A DNA stretch of 64,000 nucleotides from Knoellia sp. S7-12 (GCF_040518285.1 NZ_CP155449.1:3596001-3660000), one strand, 5' to 3'; numbered from the stretch's first letter, positions 26,242 through 36,382 are shown. A program made the numbers and translations. Notes: generated by a model not told the origin, from the letters alone.

Positions 26242-26490
26242 TCAGCGGTTGCGACGCTCCGACAGCACCTCGAGCAGCACCGAGATCCCGGCCGCCAACA
26301 GTCCGACGACGAGGGCACCGAGCAGACCGAGATAGCCGACGGCCGTCGACGTGGAGTATTCGCCCTGCGCCACCCGTCCCGACGACTCGAGCCCCCGGGA
26401 AACACCGAAGAACGCCCCGATGGCAAATCCCACCACCGCTCCGATGATGAGGACGCGGAGGTGGTTGGGGCGACGAACCTGGCTGCTCAC
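26242..26490 (-). CDS. Small hydrophobic membrane protein
   Basis: An 82-residue protein with two hydrophobic helices (LRVLIIGAVVGFAIGAFFGV and VGYLGLLGALVVGLLAAGIS) and a charged end SERRNR. GTG 26490 or GTG 26499 are possible starts. It follows the LLM oxidoreductase gene by 10 bases on the same strand, so it is probably co-transcribed. I recognise no functional family. Confidence 0.55.
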   Translation of the reverse strand: MSSQVRRPNHLRVLIIGAVVGFAIGAFFGVSRGLESSGRVAQGEYSTSTAVGYLGLLGALVVGLLAAGISVLLEVLSERRNR

Positions 26491-26500
26491 GGCATCCACG

Positions 26501-27358
26501 CTACGCGCCGCCTGCAACCGCGACGACATCGGAGGCGACGGCTTCGAGCGTTGCCAGCGAACCGGCATACGGGGATTGCTGCCGCGGCCAGTGCGTGATC
26601 GTGTCGGTGAAGCCCAGCTCGGCCGCGCGCCCCGTCATCTCCTCATAGACGCCGACGGACTCGAGCGAGAACTGAGGGCCCGAGTCGAGCAGGAGATAGC
26701 GGTCGAGCCCCTCGGAGCCGGCCGTCGCCGTGAACTTCTCCGCCAACCCGGCCACACCGCTCCACCACTCCTCGAGCGTGTCGGCCTTGGTTCCCGTCGT
26801 CAGCCAGCCCTGTCCGTGTTGCGCCGCCAACCGCTGCGACCGCGGCCCGTTCGCGGCCACGACGAAAGGCACCCGGTCGCGGACCGGACCCGGCAACGTG
26901 CGGGCGTCGCGGACGGCATACCAGTCGCCGTCATGATCGACGTGATCCTCACGGAGCAGCCGGTCCAGCAGGGGCACGTACTCATGGAACCGGTCCACCC
27001 GCGCCTTGAGCGGATGCGATTCCCCGAGGACAGCCGAGTCGAGGTCGCCGCCCGTGCCGAGCCCGCAGATGAACCGCCCCTGCGACAGGTCGTCCAGGGC
27101 GAGGACGTCGCGAGCAAAGACGTAGGGATGGCGGAAGTTCGGTGACGTCACGAACGTCCCGAGCCGGATCGTCGAGGTCACGCCCGCTGCCGCCGCCAAC
27201 GTCGGCACCGCCGGGAACCACGCACTGTCCGGCAGCCCACCCCACACGAGGTGGTCATAGACCCATGCGTGCGCGAACCCCATCTCCTCGGCGGCCTGCC
27301 AGCGAGGGCCAGCCTCGCGCCAGGGGACGTCGGGCAGGATCGAGATTCCGTGACGCAT
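26501..27358 (-). CDS. LLM-class F420-dependent oxidoreductase
   Basis: A 285-residue luciferase-like monooxygenase-fold protein: MRHGISILPDVPWREAGPRW, FAHAWVYDHLVWGG, TIRLGTFVTSPNFRHPYVFARDVLALDDLSQGRFICGLGTGG. The last segment is the flavin/F420 phosphate-binding region. With fgd in the same window, F420H2 is the likely cofactor. Substrate unknown. It lies 3 bases after the SCP-domain gene on the same strand. Confidence 0.82.
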   Translation of the reverse strand: MRHGISILPDVPWREAGPRWQAAEEMGFAHAWVYDHLVWGGLPDSAWFPAVPTLAAAAGVTSTIRLGTFVTSPNFRHPYVFARDVLALDDLSQGRFICGLGTGGDLDSAVLGESHPLKARVDRFHEYVPLLDRLLREDHVDHDGDWYAVRDARTLPGPVRDRVPFVVAANGPRSQRLAAQHGQGWLTTGTKADTLEEWWSGVAGLAEKFTATAGSEGLDRYLLLDSGPQFSLESVGVYEEMTGRAAELGFTDTITHWPRQQSPYAGSLATLEAVASDVVAVAGGA

Positions 27359-27361
27359 GAG

Positions 27362-27760
27362 TCAGCTCGCTTCGAGGTCGGGAAAGAGCGGCAGGTATGC
27401 CGTGAGGTCAGCTCGCGTGCCGCTCACCCGGAGGCGTCCGTCACCGGCCGCCTCGGCCTGGCTTTCGAGCCCGACGGCGAGTGCGAGCCAGGTCGCCGCA
27501 TCCGTCTCGATGACATTGGGTGGCGTGCCGCGTCGATGCTGGAGGCCCTCGACACACTGCACGACGCCGAACGGTGGCACCCGGACCTCGACGCTGCGGC
27601 CCGGGGCGCGCACCCCCAACTCCTCGAGGGTGAAGCGCACCGCGAGCGCCGTCGTCGGGCGGTCGAGCACCTCGGCGGACTGCTGGGTGAGCGCCCAGGC
27701 GGTGAGGGCAGCGCGACCGTCGGCGACAAGAATTCGGCGGCGAGGCGGCATACCGGTCAT
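27362..27760 (-). CDS. SCP2-like sterol-carrier family protein
   Basis: A 132-residue protein with ALAVRFTLEELGVRAPGRSVEVRVPPFGVVQCVEG and the C-terminal NVIETDAATWLALAVG ... LRVSGTRADLTAYLPLFPD, matching the actinobacterial sterol-carrier-like family typified by Rv0807 beside purF. It probably binds a hydrophobic ligand. Here it is separated from purF by ~7 kb of SigK and other genes, which look inserted into an ancestral purL-SCP-purF-purM order. Confidence 0.75.
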   Translation of the reverse strand: MTGMPPRRRILVADGRAALTAWALTQQSAEVLDRPTTALAVRFTLEELGVRAPGRSVEVRVPPFGVVQCVEGLQHRRGTPPNVIETDAATWLALAVGLESQAEAAGDGRLRVSGTRADLTAYLPLFPDLEAS

Positions 27761-27795
27761 CGTAGGTCGGCTCTCACACGCTCCCGACGACTCCC

Positions 27796-27817
27796 CTTCA
27801 CGCTGATTTCACAAATA
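27796..27817 (+). promoter_or_regulatory. Candidate PHO box upstream of 5'-nucleotidase
   Basis: Two TTCAC cores lie exactly 11 bases apart (27797-27801 and 27808-27812), the period of PhoP direct-repeat units in streptomycetes (consensus GTTCACC). The region is AT-rich and ends near a possible -10, TAGTTA (27816-27821). Only the cores fit, so this is weak. Confidence 0.3.
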
Positions 27818-27915
27818 GTTATGCAGAGCCCCTGAATCCGTCAGGAAGTTGGGGCAACATGGGCGAGTTGCCGGACCCTGCCGGCGATGACCACGCGGTT
27901 CTCCCCGGAGGCAAC

Positions 27916-29922
27916 ATGAAGCACGGCAGCAAGCTCGCGGCCGCCACGGCCGGCCTGATCCTGGCCGGTTCGGCAACGATGACCGGCACCCCGGCATCAG
28001 CAGCGACCAACATGAAGGGCGGACCGCTCCCCGCGGGCACCACCGCCATCAACATCCTCAACCTCAACGACTTCCACGGTCGCATCGACACCGATGGCAA
28101 GGGCACGTTGGGCAAGAACTTCGCCTGCACGATCCTCACCCAGCGTGAGCAGCTCGGCGCGGCCAACACCCTGACGCTCGGCGCCGGCGACCTCATCGGC
28201 GGATCGCCGTTCACGTCGTCCATCCAGAATGACGAGCCCACGCTCGACTTCCTCAACGCCATCGGCATGGACGCCTCCGCCGTGGGCAACCACGAGTTCG
28301 ACCAGGGCTACGACGACCTGACCCAGCGCGTCGAGCCGCACGCCGACTTCGAGTATGTCGGCGCCAACGTCTTCCTCAAGGGCACGCAGACCCCGGCCCT
28401 CAAGACGCACAAGATCTATGACGTCGCGGGCGTCCGCGTCGCCGTCATCGGTGGCGTCACCAAGGACACCCCCAACCTCGTCGAGGGTGCGGGTGTCGCG
28501 AACCTCGACTTCATCGACCCGGTCGACGGTGTCAACCGCGTTGCCAACGAGCTCACCGACGGCAACGAGACCAACGGCGAGGCAGACGTGCTCATCGCCG
28601 AGTACCACGAGGGTGGCCCGTTCTCGTCGACGACCGGCACGCTCGAGGACCAGATGAAGGTGCCGGTCTTCGCGCACCTCGCCAACGACACGTCGCCCAA
28701 GGTCGCGGCGGTCCTCCAGGGCCACACGCACCAGGCCTACGTCTATGACGTGCAGATCCCCGGCGAGGCCGCGGGCTCGACCCGTCCCGTGCTCCAGACC
28801 GGTCAGTACGCCGCCGCAGTCGGCAAGGTCCAGCTCGGCTACGACGCCGCGGCCAAGAAGGTCGTCGCCTACAACGCCACCAACATCCCGGCCACCGCAC
28901 CGTCGCCGGCCTGCCTGGCGAACGCGACCTACCAGTCCGCCGCGAAGATCATCGACGACGCCATCGCCTACGCCGCCCCGATCGCCAACCAGCCGGTCGG
29001 CAAGATCACGGCGAGCATCACGCGAGACGGCGCCGATGACCGCAAGCGTGAGTCGGCCCTGTCGAACCTCATCGCGCAGCAGTACGTCGAGTCCCTCAAC
29101 GCGCCCGGTCGTGACATGGGCGTCGACATCGGTGTCATGAACCCGGGTGGCGTGCGCGCCGACCTGCCGTTCGGCACCGACGGCACCGTGACGTTCGCCC
29201 AGGCTGCAACAGTCCTGTCGTTCGGCAACAACCTCAAGGCCGCCGACTACACGGGCGCGCAGTTCAAGCAGATCCTCGAGGAGCAGTGGCAGCCAGCGGG
29301 TGTGTCGCGTCCGTTCCTCGCGCTCGGCCTGTCCAAGAGCACCACCTACACCTACGACCCGACCCGGGCCCAGGGTGACCGGATCACCGGCATCTTCATC
29401 AACGGTGCCCCCATCGACCCGGCCGCGACCTACACGATCGCGTCCTCGTCGTTCCTCATCACCACCGCGGGGGCCGCGCCGGACAACTTCGGCACGTTCC
29501 TCAAGGGCACGAACTACCGCGACTCCGGTCTCGTTGACCAGAACGCCTTCGTCGACTGGTTGGGAGACAACAGCCCGGTCGCCCCGCCGACCGTGCAGCA
29601 CGGTGTCGCCGTCCTGAACGCCCCGGCCACAGTCAACTACGGCAAGACGACTACGTTCCGAGTCGAGGGTGTTGACCTCGCCTCGGCCGGTGCAGTCAAG
29701 AACACGTCGGTGCAGGTCTCGATCGACGGTCGCACTGCCACAACGGCCAAGGTCAGCTCGGTGCGGGTCGCCGGCGTCCCGTCCCGTGACGGTGTCGCCG
29801 ACGTGTCGTTCAAGCTCATCGGCAAGATCCTCCCGGACGACTCGCCGCGCACGGTCTACATCAAGATCGTCGCTGCGCCGTCGGGCACGACCGCGTGGAT
29901 CCCGGTGCGCGTCAAGGGCTGA
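27916..29922 (+). CDS. Secreted bifunctional metallophosphatase/5'-nucleotidase
   Basis: A 668-residue exported protein. The signal peptide ends near PASA. The metallophosphatase domain has the metal ligands in ILNLNDFHGRID, GAGDLIGGSPF, VGNHEFDQG and QGHTHQAY; the C-terminal 5'-nucleotidase domain carries GVMNPGGVRADL and ILEEQWQP, followed by a ~100-residue Ig-like tail. It would release phosphate and nucleosides from extracellular nucleotides. ATG 27916 follows GGAGG by 4 bases. A candidate PHO box lies upstream and a strong terminator downstream. Confidence 0.88.
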   Translation: MKHGSKLAAATAGLILAGSATMTGTPASAATNMKGGPLPAGTTAINILNLNDFHGRIDTDGKGTLGKNFACTILTQREQLGAANTLTLGAGDLIGGSPFTSSIQNDEPTLDFLNAIGMDASAVGNHEFDQGYDDLTQRVEPHADFEYVGANVFLKGTQTPALKTHKIYDVAGVRVAVIGGVTKDTPNLVEGAGVANLDFIDPVDGVNRVANELTDGNETNGEADVLIAEYHEGGPFSSTTGTLEDQMKVPVFAHLANDTSPKVAAVLQGHTHQAYVYDVQIPGEAAGSTRPVLQTGQYAAAVGKVQLGYDAAAKKVVAYNATNIPATAPSPACLANATYQSAAKIIDDAIAYAAPIANQPVGKITASITRDGADDRKRESALSNLIAQQYVESLNAPGRDMGVDIGVMNPGGVRADLPFGTDGTVTFAQAATVLSFGNNLKAADYTGAQFKQILEEQWQPAGVSRPFLALGLSKSTTYTYDPTRAQGDRITGIFINGAPIDPAATYTIASSSFLITTAGAAPDNFGTFLKGTNYRDSGLVDQNAFVDWLGDNSPVAPPTVQHGVAVLNAPATVNYGKTTTFRVEGVDLASAGAVKNTSVQVSIDGRTATTAKVSSVRVAGVPSRDGVADVSFKLIGKILPDDSPRTVYIKIVAAPSGTTAWIPVRVKG

Positions 29923-29948
29923 TGCTTCACCCAGCTCGAATTTCTCAG

Positions 29949-29988
29949 GCACCCCCTGCGCCGTTGTGGCGCGGGGGGTGCTTGGCTT
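29949..29988 (+). terminator. Intrinsic terminator after the 5'-nucleotidase gene
   Basis: Arms 29949-29962 and 29968-29981 pair over 14 positions (one G-T wobble) with loop GTTGT, followed by TTGGCTTT on the + strand. The next gene starts at a GTG 6 bases further on. Confidence 0.75.
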
Positions 29989-29993
29989 TGGGC

Positions 29994-30794
29994 GTGACCG
30001 ACGCGGCGGAGTTCGAGCAGGACGGCGACGTCATGTGGATCCGCATCGGTGAGCACCCGCAGTCGGCGGTGTCGCTGACCGACCCCGAGCTGCTCGTCTT
30101 CGAGTACGTCCAGCACCTGGCGCTCTGCATCGACGCCGGCTTTGCGCGACCAGCGCCGTTGCGGACGACGCACGTCGGGGGGGCCGGGCTGACCTTGGCG
30201 CGATGGATGCATGCGACGCGGCCGGGCTCGCCGCAGATCGTGCTCGAACCGGACGTTCCGCTGACAGAGGCGGTGAGAGGCGAGCTGCCGCTGCCCCGGG
30301 GTCATCGGATCAGGGTGCGGCCGTTGCGCGGCGAGGAGGGGGTGGCCGGGCTGGCCACTGCCAGTGCGGATCTCGTCATTCTTGATGCGTACGTCGACGG
30401 GCGGGTCCCTGCTGGTCTCACCACGGTGAAGTGGCTCGGTGAGGTTGCGCGAGTTCTCGCACCGGGCGGGCTGTTCCTCGCCAACCTCGGTGACCGACCA
30501 GGGCTCCGGTATGCCGCGCGCGTCGCCTCGGGTGCCAGGGCCGCACTGGGGCCCGGTGCCCAGACGGCATACGTCGGCTTGCACCACGTCCTCAAGGGCA
30601 AGGGCTACGGGAACGTGGTCCTGGCTGCGTCGCGCGGACCCCTGCCGCTCTTCGAGATGCGGCGGGCGACGGCGCGGCTCGCGCTGCCGACGGGTGTGGT
30701 GCCGCCGAACGACGTGATCTCCCGTGGCGCCAACGCCACCCCGTTCAGCGCCGCCACCGACGACACCGCCGACTCCCCCGTCCCACCCGGCTGA
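29994..30794 (+). CDS. Spermidine synthase-like (aminopropyltransferase-fold) protein
   Basis: A 266-residue SAM-binding Rossmann-type protein: FEYVQHLALCIDAGF, HVGGAGLTLARWMHATRPG, ASADLVILDAYVDGRVPAGLTTVKWL and VLAPGGLFLANLGDRPG fit the actinobacterial spermidine-synthase-like family. Many members lack proven polyamine activity, so the role is unclear. The GTG at 29994 (VTDAAEFEQ) is preferred because the upstream frame runs through the terminator hairpin. The C-terminal tail is low-complexity (TDDTADSPVPPG). Confidence 0.7.
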   Translation: MTDAAEFEQDGDVMWIRIGEHPQSAVSLTDPELLVFEYVQHLALCIDAGFARPAPLRTTHVGGAGLTLARWMHATRPGSPQIVLEPDVPLTEAVRGELPLPRGHRIRVRPLRGEEGVAGLATASADLVILDAYVDGRVPAGLTTVKWLGEVARVLAPGGLFLANLGDRPGLRYAARVASGARAALGPGAQTAYVGLHHVLKGKGYGNVVLAASRGPLPLFEMRRATARLALPTGVVPPNDVISRGANATPFSAATDDTADSPVPPG

Positions 30795-30820
30795 TCGGCC
30801 GCTCCCGCCCTACGGCCCGG

Positions 30821-31579
30821 TCATCTTGGCGGCCGAAAGTCCTCCGGTGACCAGTCCTGGGGGTAGCCCATGGCGGCGCCGTTGCCCAGGTTGTCCGACG
30901 AGTCAAGGGGTGTCCGCGCCGGAACCGGGCGACTCACGGCGGCCTCCTGCTCAACGGCCTCCTGCTCAGCCGCCGCGTCGATGTCGTCATCGGGCTCCTC
31001 GGCGGGGTCGTCGGCGGGGTCGTCGACGGTCCCGTCAGCGACGGGCTCGAGACGCAGCCACCACAGGCCCGCGGCGGTGAGGGTGAGGACCGAGGCAACG
31101 AGGATGGGCAGGTTGCCGAGAATCAGTTCGGTCATGGGCTGCGGGCCCATGTAATCCGCCATGCCTCTGGTCACATCGTCGGACGGCGTGAGGACATAGA
31201 GGTTGGCGAGGATCAGTCCCACGACGGGGACGAGGGTCACGAGCCCAGCGCCCAACACCTCCCACCGGACCAGCCTGACCTGCGCCCATGACCCATTCCT
31301 GTGGAGGACAACCACGGCTGCGCCTACCAACGCAGCTGCGAGCAACAGCTGGACGCCGATCTGTCGGTAGCCGAGATCGAACATCACCATGGTGAGGTGT
31401 TGGGCGAAAGGTACGCCACCGCCTTCGATCTGCCCGTCGGGCCCGTAGTTCTGGTTGGTCTGTTGCCACGACATCCGTAATGCGAGCCCAAGCCCGAACG
31501 TGGTCAGCACCGAAGCCCCCGCCAGCAGCCGAGCACTGACCCCGAAGAGCCGCTCGGTCGACTTCGGCCATGCACGCAT
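30821..31579 (-). CDS. Membrane protein with acidic cytosolic tail, unknown function
   Basis: A 252-residue protein with four hydrophobic helices (LLAGASVLTTFGLGLALRM, LLLAAALVGAAVVVL, LVTLVPVVGLILANLYVL, LPILVASVLTLTAAGLWWL) and a ~70-residue acidic tail rich in Asp, Glu and Ala (VDDPADDPAEEPDDDIDAA). No family recognised. It lies just downstream of a decayed purL 3' fragment on the same strand. Confidence 0.65.
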   Translation of the reverse strand: MRAWPKSTERLFGVSARLLAGASVLTTFGLGLALRMSWQQTNQNYGPDGQIEGGGVPFAQHLTMVMFDLGYRQIGVQLLLAAALVGAAVVVLHRNGSWAQVRLVRWEVLGAGLVTLVPVVGLILANLYVLTPSDDVTRGMADYMGPQPMTELILGNLPILVASVLTLTAAGLWWLRLEPVADGTVDDPADDPAEEPDDDIDAAAEQEAVEQEAAVSRPVPARTPLDSSDNLGNGAAMGYPQDWSPEDFRPPR

Positions 31580-31663
31580 CGGCCACCCCTCCCCATCGAC
31601 TGCGAAACCCTGCCTTCCGGGCTCAGGCTAAGGGGCAACCATGCTCGGGGTGGGGAGTTCGGA

Positions 31664-31728
31664 TCAGCCGACGAAGGTGCGGGCGTTGCGCTGCACCCGC
31701 TCGGGGTGCGGCATCATCGCGGCGAACC
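31664..31728 (-). pseudogene. Remnant of a purL 3' end (internal 66-base deletion)
   Basis: 31664-31690 equals the start of the purL end sequence at 32492-32518; 31691-31722 equals 32585-32616. The missing 66 bases lie between two copies of GCGTTGCG (32511-32518 and 32577-32584), so a deletion by slippage or recombination between short direct repeats explains the junction. The remainder of purL is absent. It is a dead duplicate of the last ~20 codons. Confidence 0.8.
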
Positions 31729-31869
31729 ATCCACCTGACGCCACACCAGCGTGCACAGCAGGCGGCAAAGGCCCTCGATCGCCGACCACTGGCCATCCCC
31801 CAGCACGGAGTGCTCACCTTTAAGGCCCATGCCGCCTGCCGTGCCCGCCAACCGACATACGGTCCGGCC

Positions 31870-32211
31870 ATGGACGACTTCGTGGAGACCACAGTGGACC
31901 GACAGCGCGCGAGGCATTTACGCCGCCCGCGCGGAGGAGCTCATCGCCGCAATCAGGGCGCACGTCGGGCAGGTCACTCAGCGCCAGGGTCGCCAGCGGG
32001 AGCTCGGCGACTACTTCGCGTCGACGGACGTGGTCCAGGCTGCGGCGAACAGCTTCAACGAGGCCGAATTCGACTGGTGCGGCTCTTTCCCCTTGGCTCC
32101 CAACTCGACGGGGTGCCCGGTTTGGAGGTAAGACAGTTCTGGGTACACACCCTCGTCCACGACGGCAGCGAGACTGACGAGGATGACCCGTTCGGCATCG
32201 CCTACGACTGA
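31870..32211 (+). pseudogene. Frameshifted small gene (two frame changes)
   Basis: A start frame reads MDDFVETTVDRQRAR; near 31910 the sensible frame moves to GIYAARAEELIAAIRAHVGQ ... VVQAAANSFNEAEFDWCGSFPLAPN; near 32120 it returns to the first frame as VPGLEVRQFWVHTLVHDG ... DDPFGIAYD with a stop at 32211. The three pieces together look like one ~113-residue protein of unknown family. Either it is a decayed gene or two base-calling errors compensate. The bordering purL fragment favours decay. Confidence 0.6.
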
Positions 32212-32486
32212 TCGAGTGAGTCCGGCCGCACCGGGGTCCCTGCCGCCGCTCCGCTGTCCGAACGGGTTCGCAACCAGCGCCATGCAGCGAGAGCGCCGAA
32301 AACCATCGCGGCGACGCAGAGAAGCAGGCCGATCCAGTCGAAGACGACAGTCCACCCGTCGTTGCTCCGCACCCCCTCGAAGCGCTCATACGTGATGACC
32401 GGGACCATGAGTGTCATGGCCGCGATCCACACTCGCTCCCAGGTGAGGCGATTGCCGTCAATGCGATCCAGAAGGCGATTGAGCAT
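32202..32486 (-). CDS. Small two-helix membrane protein downstream of purL
   Basis: A 94-residue protein: RVWIAAMTLMVPVITY and WIGLLLCVAAMVFGALAAWRWL are hydrophobic, separated by a short polar loop. The ATG at 32486 follows the purL stop by 5 bases, suggesting co-transcription. No family recognised. Confidence 0.6.
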   Translation of the reverse strand: MLNRLLDRIDGNRLTWERVWIAAMTLMVPVITYERFEGVRSNDGWTVVFDWIGLLLCVAAMVFGALAAWRWLRTRSDSGAAAGTPVRPDSLDQS

Positions 32487-32491
32487 GGGCG

Positions 32492-35400
32492 TCAGCCGAC
32501 GAAGGTGCGGGCGTTGCGGAACATGCGCATCCACGGCGAGACCTCTTCGACACGGCCGCTCGTCCACGACATCTGCGCGTTGCGCTGCACCCGCTCGGGG
32601 TGCGGCATCATCGCGGTGAACCGGCCATCGGTCGTGGTCACCGACGTCAGTCCGTCCGGGGATCCGTTGGGGTTGAACGGGTATGCCGTCGCGACGCCAC
32701 CATCGTTGTTGACGAACCGCGCCACTCGGTGGACCGAGGCCGGATCGCCGCGCGTCGAGAAGTTCGCGAATCCCTCACCGTGGGCGACGGCGATCGGGAT
32801 GCGCGATCCGGCCATGCCGGACGTGAAGATCGACGGGGATTCGAGGACCTCGACGAGCGAAAGCCGCGCTTCGTACTGCTCGGACCGGTTGCGGGTGAAC
32901 CGCGGCCACGCCTGCCCACCGGGGATGAGGTCGGCCAGTGCGGCAAACATCTGGGCACCGTTGCAGATGCCGAGCCCGAAGGTGTCCTCGCGTTCAAAGA
33001 ATTCGGAGAACGCCTCCGTCAGCTTCTCGTTGAAGAGCACGGAGCGCGCCCAGCCCTCACCGGCACCGAGCGTGTCGCCATAGGAGAAGCCGCCGCAGGC
33101 CACCAACCCGGCGACGTCGGACAGGGATGCCCGCCCGGTCTGGAGGTCGGTCATGTGGACGTCGAGTGTCTCGAAGCCGGCGCGGTGGAACGCGTAGGCC
33201 GTCTCGATGTGAGAGTTGACGCCCTGCTCGCGCAGCACCGCGACGCGAGGTCGGGCACCGACGTTGAGATAGGGGGCAGCGACGTCATCGGTCGGGTCGA
33301 ACGATGTCGAGACATGCAGGCCGGGGTCGTCGTCGCCGCCGAAGGCCGCGTGCTCCTCGTCGGCGCACTCGGGGTTGTCGCGCAGCGACGAGATGCGCCA
33401 CGACACCTCGTCCCATGCCTGGGCCAGGTCGCTCACGGCTTCGTCGAGCGGCATCTCGCCGTCGACGGACACCGTGATGCGGCGCTCTGTGATCGTGCCA
33501 CCGATGATCGACGAGTAGCCGCCCACTCCCGCAGCGATGAGCACCTCTCGGACCTCACTGACCGAGTCCGCGCGCACACCAAGCACGGCTCCGAGCTCTT
33601 CGGTGAAGAGTGCCTCGACCGAGTCGACTGCAATCTCGAGGCCAAGCCCGCTCGCGAAAGCCATCTCGCAGACCGTCGCCCAGAGTCCTCCGTCAGAGCG
33701 GTCGTGATAGGCCGAAACCAGTCCGCGCGAACGCAGTTCACTGACAGCCTTGACCAGCGCAATGAGTCGGGCCGGGTCGTCGAGGTCGGGCACGTCCCCA
33801 CCGAAGACGCCCGACACCTGGGCGAGCATCGATCCACCGAGACGGTTGGCCCCCGCGCCGAGGTCCACCAACACCAGCGCGGAGTCGGGCTCGAGCTGCG
33901 GCGTGAGCGTCCCGCGGACATCCGGCAGCGCGGCGAACGCCGACACGACGAGCGACACCGGCGACGTCACCTGGCGGTCCTCGCCGGAGGCCCCGTCGCT
34001 CCACTTGGTCCGCATCGACATCGAGTCCTTGCCGACCGGGACCGAGATGCCCAGCGCCGGGCACAGCTCCATCGCGACAGCTTCGACCGTGTCGAACAGG
34101 GCAGCGTCCTCGCCGTCCTCGCCAGCAGCAGCCATCCAGTTGCACGACAGCTTCACGCCTCCGAGCGACGGCAGCGGCGCTGCCAACAGATTGGTCAGCG
34201 CCTCCCCGACCGCCATCCGACCGGAGGCGGGAGCGTTGACGGAAGCGAGCGGCATACGCTCCCCCGAGGCCATGGCCTCACCCGCAAACGCAGAGTGATC
34301 CGCCAAGGTGACCGCCACGTCGGCAACGGGCACCTGCCACGGGCCGACCATCTGGTCGCGGTGCGAGAACCCCCCGACAGTGCGGTCGCCGATGGTGATG
34401 AGGAAGCGCTTGCTCGCGACCGAGGGGTGTCGCAGGACGGCGTAGGCCGCGTCGCGCACGTCGATGCCGCTGAGGTCAAGGGTGTCGCCGGTCCACGTCA
34501 CCCGGGTCGCGTCGCGGGTCATGCGCGGCGGCTTGCCGAGGAGAACCTCCATCGGCATGTCGATCGGAACGTCGTCGTCGGAGTCACCAGCGACGAGCAA
34601 CTGGGCATCGTCGGCAGCGACACCGATGACGGCCATCGGGCACCGCTCACGCGCGGCGAACGACTCGAGCAGCTCGAGCGACTCGGGCGCGATGGCCATG
34701 ACGTAGCGCTCCTGGCTCTCGTTGACCCAGATCTCCTTGGGTGCGAGGCCGGACTCCTCGAGCTGGATCGCAGACAGGTCGAAGCGCGCACCCAGCCCGG
34801 CGTCGTTGACCAGCTCGGGGAAGGCGTTGGACAACCCACCGGCACCCACGTCGTGGATGGCCAGCACCGGGTTGTCGGCGCCGAGCGACCAGCAGTGGTT
34901 GATGACCTCCTGCGCGCGCCGCTCCATCTCGGGGTTGCCGCGTTGCACGGAGTTGAAGTCGAGCTCGGCAGCGTTCGTGCCAGAGGCCATGGACGACGCG
35001 GCGCCTCCACCGATCCCGATGCGCATGCCCGGTCCGCCGATCTGCACGAGCAGCGACCCGGCAGGGAAGAGGACCTTCTCGGTCTGGTCGGCGCTGATCG
35101 AGCCGAGGCCACCGGCGCTCATGATCGGCTTGTGATAGCCGCGGCGCACACCGTCAACGGTCTGCTCGTAGACACGGAAGAAGCCGCCGAGCCCTGGCCG
35201 CCCGAACTCGTTGTTGAACGCCGCGGCACCGATCGGACCGTCGACCATGATCTCGAGGGGCGTCGCGATGTGGTCCGGGGTGCCATAGGTGTCGGCCTCC
35301 CACGGCTCGTGGGTGCCCGGGAGGTGCAGGTTCGAGACGACGAAGCCGGTGAGGCCGGCCTTGGGCGCCGAGCCGCGGCCGGTTGAACCCTCGTCGCGGA

Positions 35401-36382
35401 TCTCGCCACCGGCCCCGGTCGCTGCTCCGGGGAAGGGCGAGATGGCGGTCGGGTGGTTGTGCGTTTCGACCTTCATGAGGACGTGGACGTCCTCTTCACG
35501 AGCGGCGTATGCCGTCGGGCCGTCTCCGCGGCCAGGCAGCCAGCGCTCGATCCGCCGGCCTTCCATGACGGAGGCGTTGTCCTTGTAGGCGACGACCGTG
35601 CCCGCGCCAGCGACCTTCTCGGTGTGCCGGATCATCCCGAACAGACTCTTGACCTGCGGCTCACCGTCGACGATGAAGTCAGCGTTGAAGATCTTGTGGC
35701 GACAGTGCTCGGAGTTGGCCTGCGCAAACATCATCAGCTCGACATCGGTCGGGTTGCGCTGCAGCCCCGTGAACGCTGCCGCCAGATAGTCGATCTCGTC
35801 ATCGGACAACGCGAGCCCGTATGCCGTGTTCGCGCCTTCCAGCGCTTCGCGCCCGCCGCCGAGGACGTCGACGTGCTCCATCGGCTCGGCGTCGCGCTCG
35901 TCGAAGAGGGCCGCGAAGGCCTCCCGAGTAGGAAGTGCCGTCTCCGTCATGCGGTCGTGGAGAACTGCCGCAATCGCGCCCCACTGCTCGCCAGCGAGCT
36001 CGACGCCCTCGACGATGAACTCGGTGACCCGTTCGACCCGACGCAGGTCGATGCCGCAGTTGTGGGCGATGTCGGTCGCCTTGCTCGCCCAGGGCGAAAT
36101 GGTGCCCAGGCGCGGCCCGACCACGACGAGAGTCGACAGGGCATCGGGGGCCGGCCCGGCGGCATACGCATCGCCGTAGGTCAGGAGCTGCTCGAGCTGC
36201 GCCGCGGTTTTCTCGGTGAAGGGCTGTTCACTCGCGATCCAGTGGACGTAGCGAGCCGTGACGCCGGTGATGGCGGGGTCAACCGCCTGCAGCCTCGCGA
36301 GCAGCGCGCGAGCCCGAAACGGTGAGAGCGCAGACCCACCATCGACAGTGGTCAGGGCGAGGTCATGCGTCGAAACCATCAC
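32492..36382 (-). CDS. purL: Phosphoribosylformylglycinamidine synthase, large single-chain type
   Basis: A 1296-residue enzyme converting FGAR to FGAM with ATP and glutamine. Its length matches the E. coli-type single-chain PurL (about 1295). Seen in order: an N-terminal PurS-like region; the synthetase core with [44 protein letters not shown] and [14 protein letters not shown]; the second half with PVGKDSMSM and [10 protein letters not shown]; and a C-terminal glutaminase with nucleophile Cys in [10 protein letters not shown] and [11 protein letters not shown]. Most actinobacteria instead use separate PurS, PurQ and a small PurL. GTG 36382 or ATG 36379 are possible starts; GGAG lies upstream. 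Confidence 0.95.
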   Translation of the reverse strand: MMVSTHDLALTTVDGGSALSPFRARALLARLQAVDPAITGVTARYVHWIASEQPFTEKTAAQLEQLLTYGDAYAAGPAPDALSTLVVVGPRLGTISPWASKATDIAHNCGIDLRRVERVTEFIVEGVELAGEQWGAIAAVLHDRMTETALPTREAFAALFDERDAEPMEHVDVLGGGREALEGANTAYGLALSDDEIDYLAAAFTGLQRNPTDVELMMFAQANSEHCRHKIFNADFIVDGEPQVKSLFGMIRHTEKVAGAGTVVAYKDNASVMEGRRIERWLPGRGDGPTAYAAREEDVHVLMKVETHNHPTAISPFPGAATGAGGEIRDEGSTGRGSAPKAGLTGFVVSNLHLPGTHEPWEADTYGTPDHIATPLEIMVDGPIGAAAFNNEFGRPGLGGFFRVYEQTVDGVRRGYHKPIMSAGGLGSISADQTEKVLFPAGSLLVQIGGPGMRIGIGGGAASSMASGTNAAELDFNSVQRGNPEMERRAQEVINHCWSLGADNPVLAIHDVGAGGLSNAFPELVNDAGLGARFDLSAIQLEESGLAPKEIWVNESQERYVMAIAPESLELLESFAARERCPMAVIGVAADDAQLLVAGDSDDDVPIDMPMEVLLGKPPRMTRDATRVTWTGDTLDLSGIDVRDAAYAVLRHPSVASKRFLITIGDRTVGGFSHRDQMVGPWQVPVADVAVTLADHSAFAGEAMASGERMPLASVNAPASGRMAVGEALTNLLAAPLPSLGGVKLSCNWMAAAGEDGEDAALFDTVEAVAMELCPALGISVPVGKDSMSMRTKWSDGASGEDRQVTSPVSLVVSAFAALPDVRGTLTPQLEPDSALVLVDLGAGANRLGGSMLAQVSGVFGGDVPDLDDPARLIALVKAVSELRSRGLVSAYHDRSDGGLWATVCEMAFASGLGLEIAVDSVEALFTEELGAVLGVRADSVSEVREVLIAAGVGGYSSIIGGTITERRITVSVDGEMPLDEAVSDLAQAWDEVSWRISSLRDNPECADEEHAAFGGDDDPGLHVSTSFDPTDDVAAPYLNVGARPRVAVLREQGVNSHIETAYAFHRAGFETLDVHMTDLQTGRASLSDVAGLVACGGFSYGDTLGAGEGWARSVLFNEKLTEAFSEFFEREDTFGLGICNGAQMFAALADLIPGGQAWPRFTRNRSEQYEARLSLVEVLESPSIFTSGMAGSRIPIAVAHGEGFANFSTRGDPASVHRVARFVNNDGGVATAYPFNPNGSPDGLTSVTTTDGRFTAMMPHPERVQRNAQMSWTSGRVEEVSPWMRMFRNARTFVG

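Noticed and set aside
27997..29952. Long open frame antisense to the 5'-nucleotidase
   Set aside because: It is a shadow of the high-GC coding strand, with Arg/Val/Asp-rich nonsense and no domain.
31623..31892. Minus-strand open frame over the purL fragment
   Set aside because: It reads the fragment in a different frame from PurL and has no protein-like character.
32600..35386. A 928-codon open frame antisense to purL
   Set aside because: The purL frame has clear domains; the antisense frame has no recognisable motifs and reflects GC bias.
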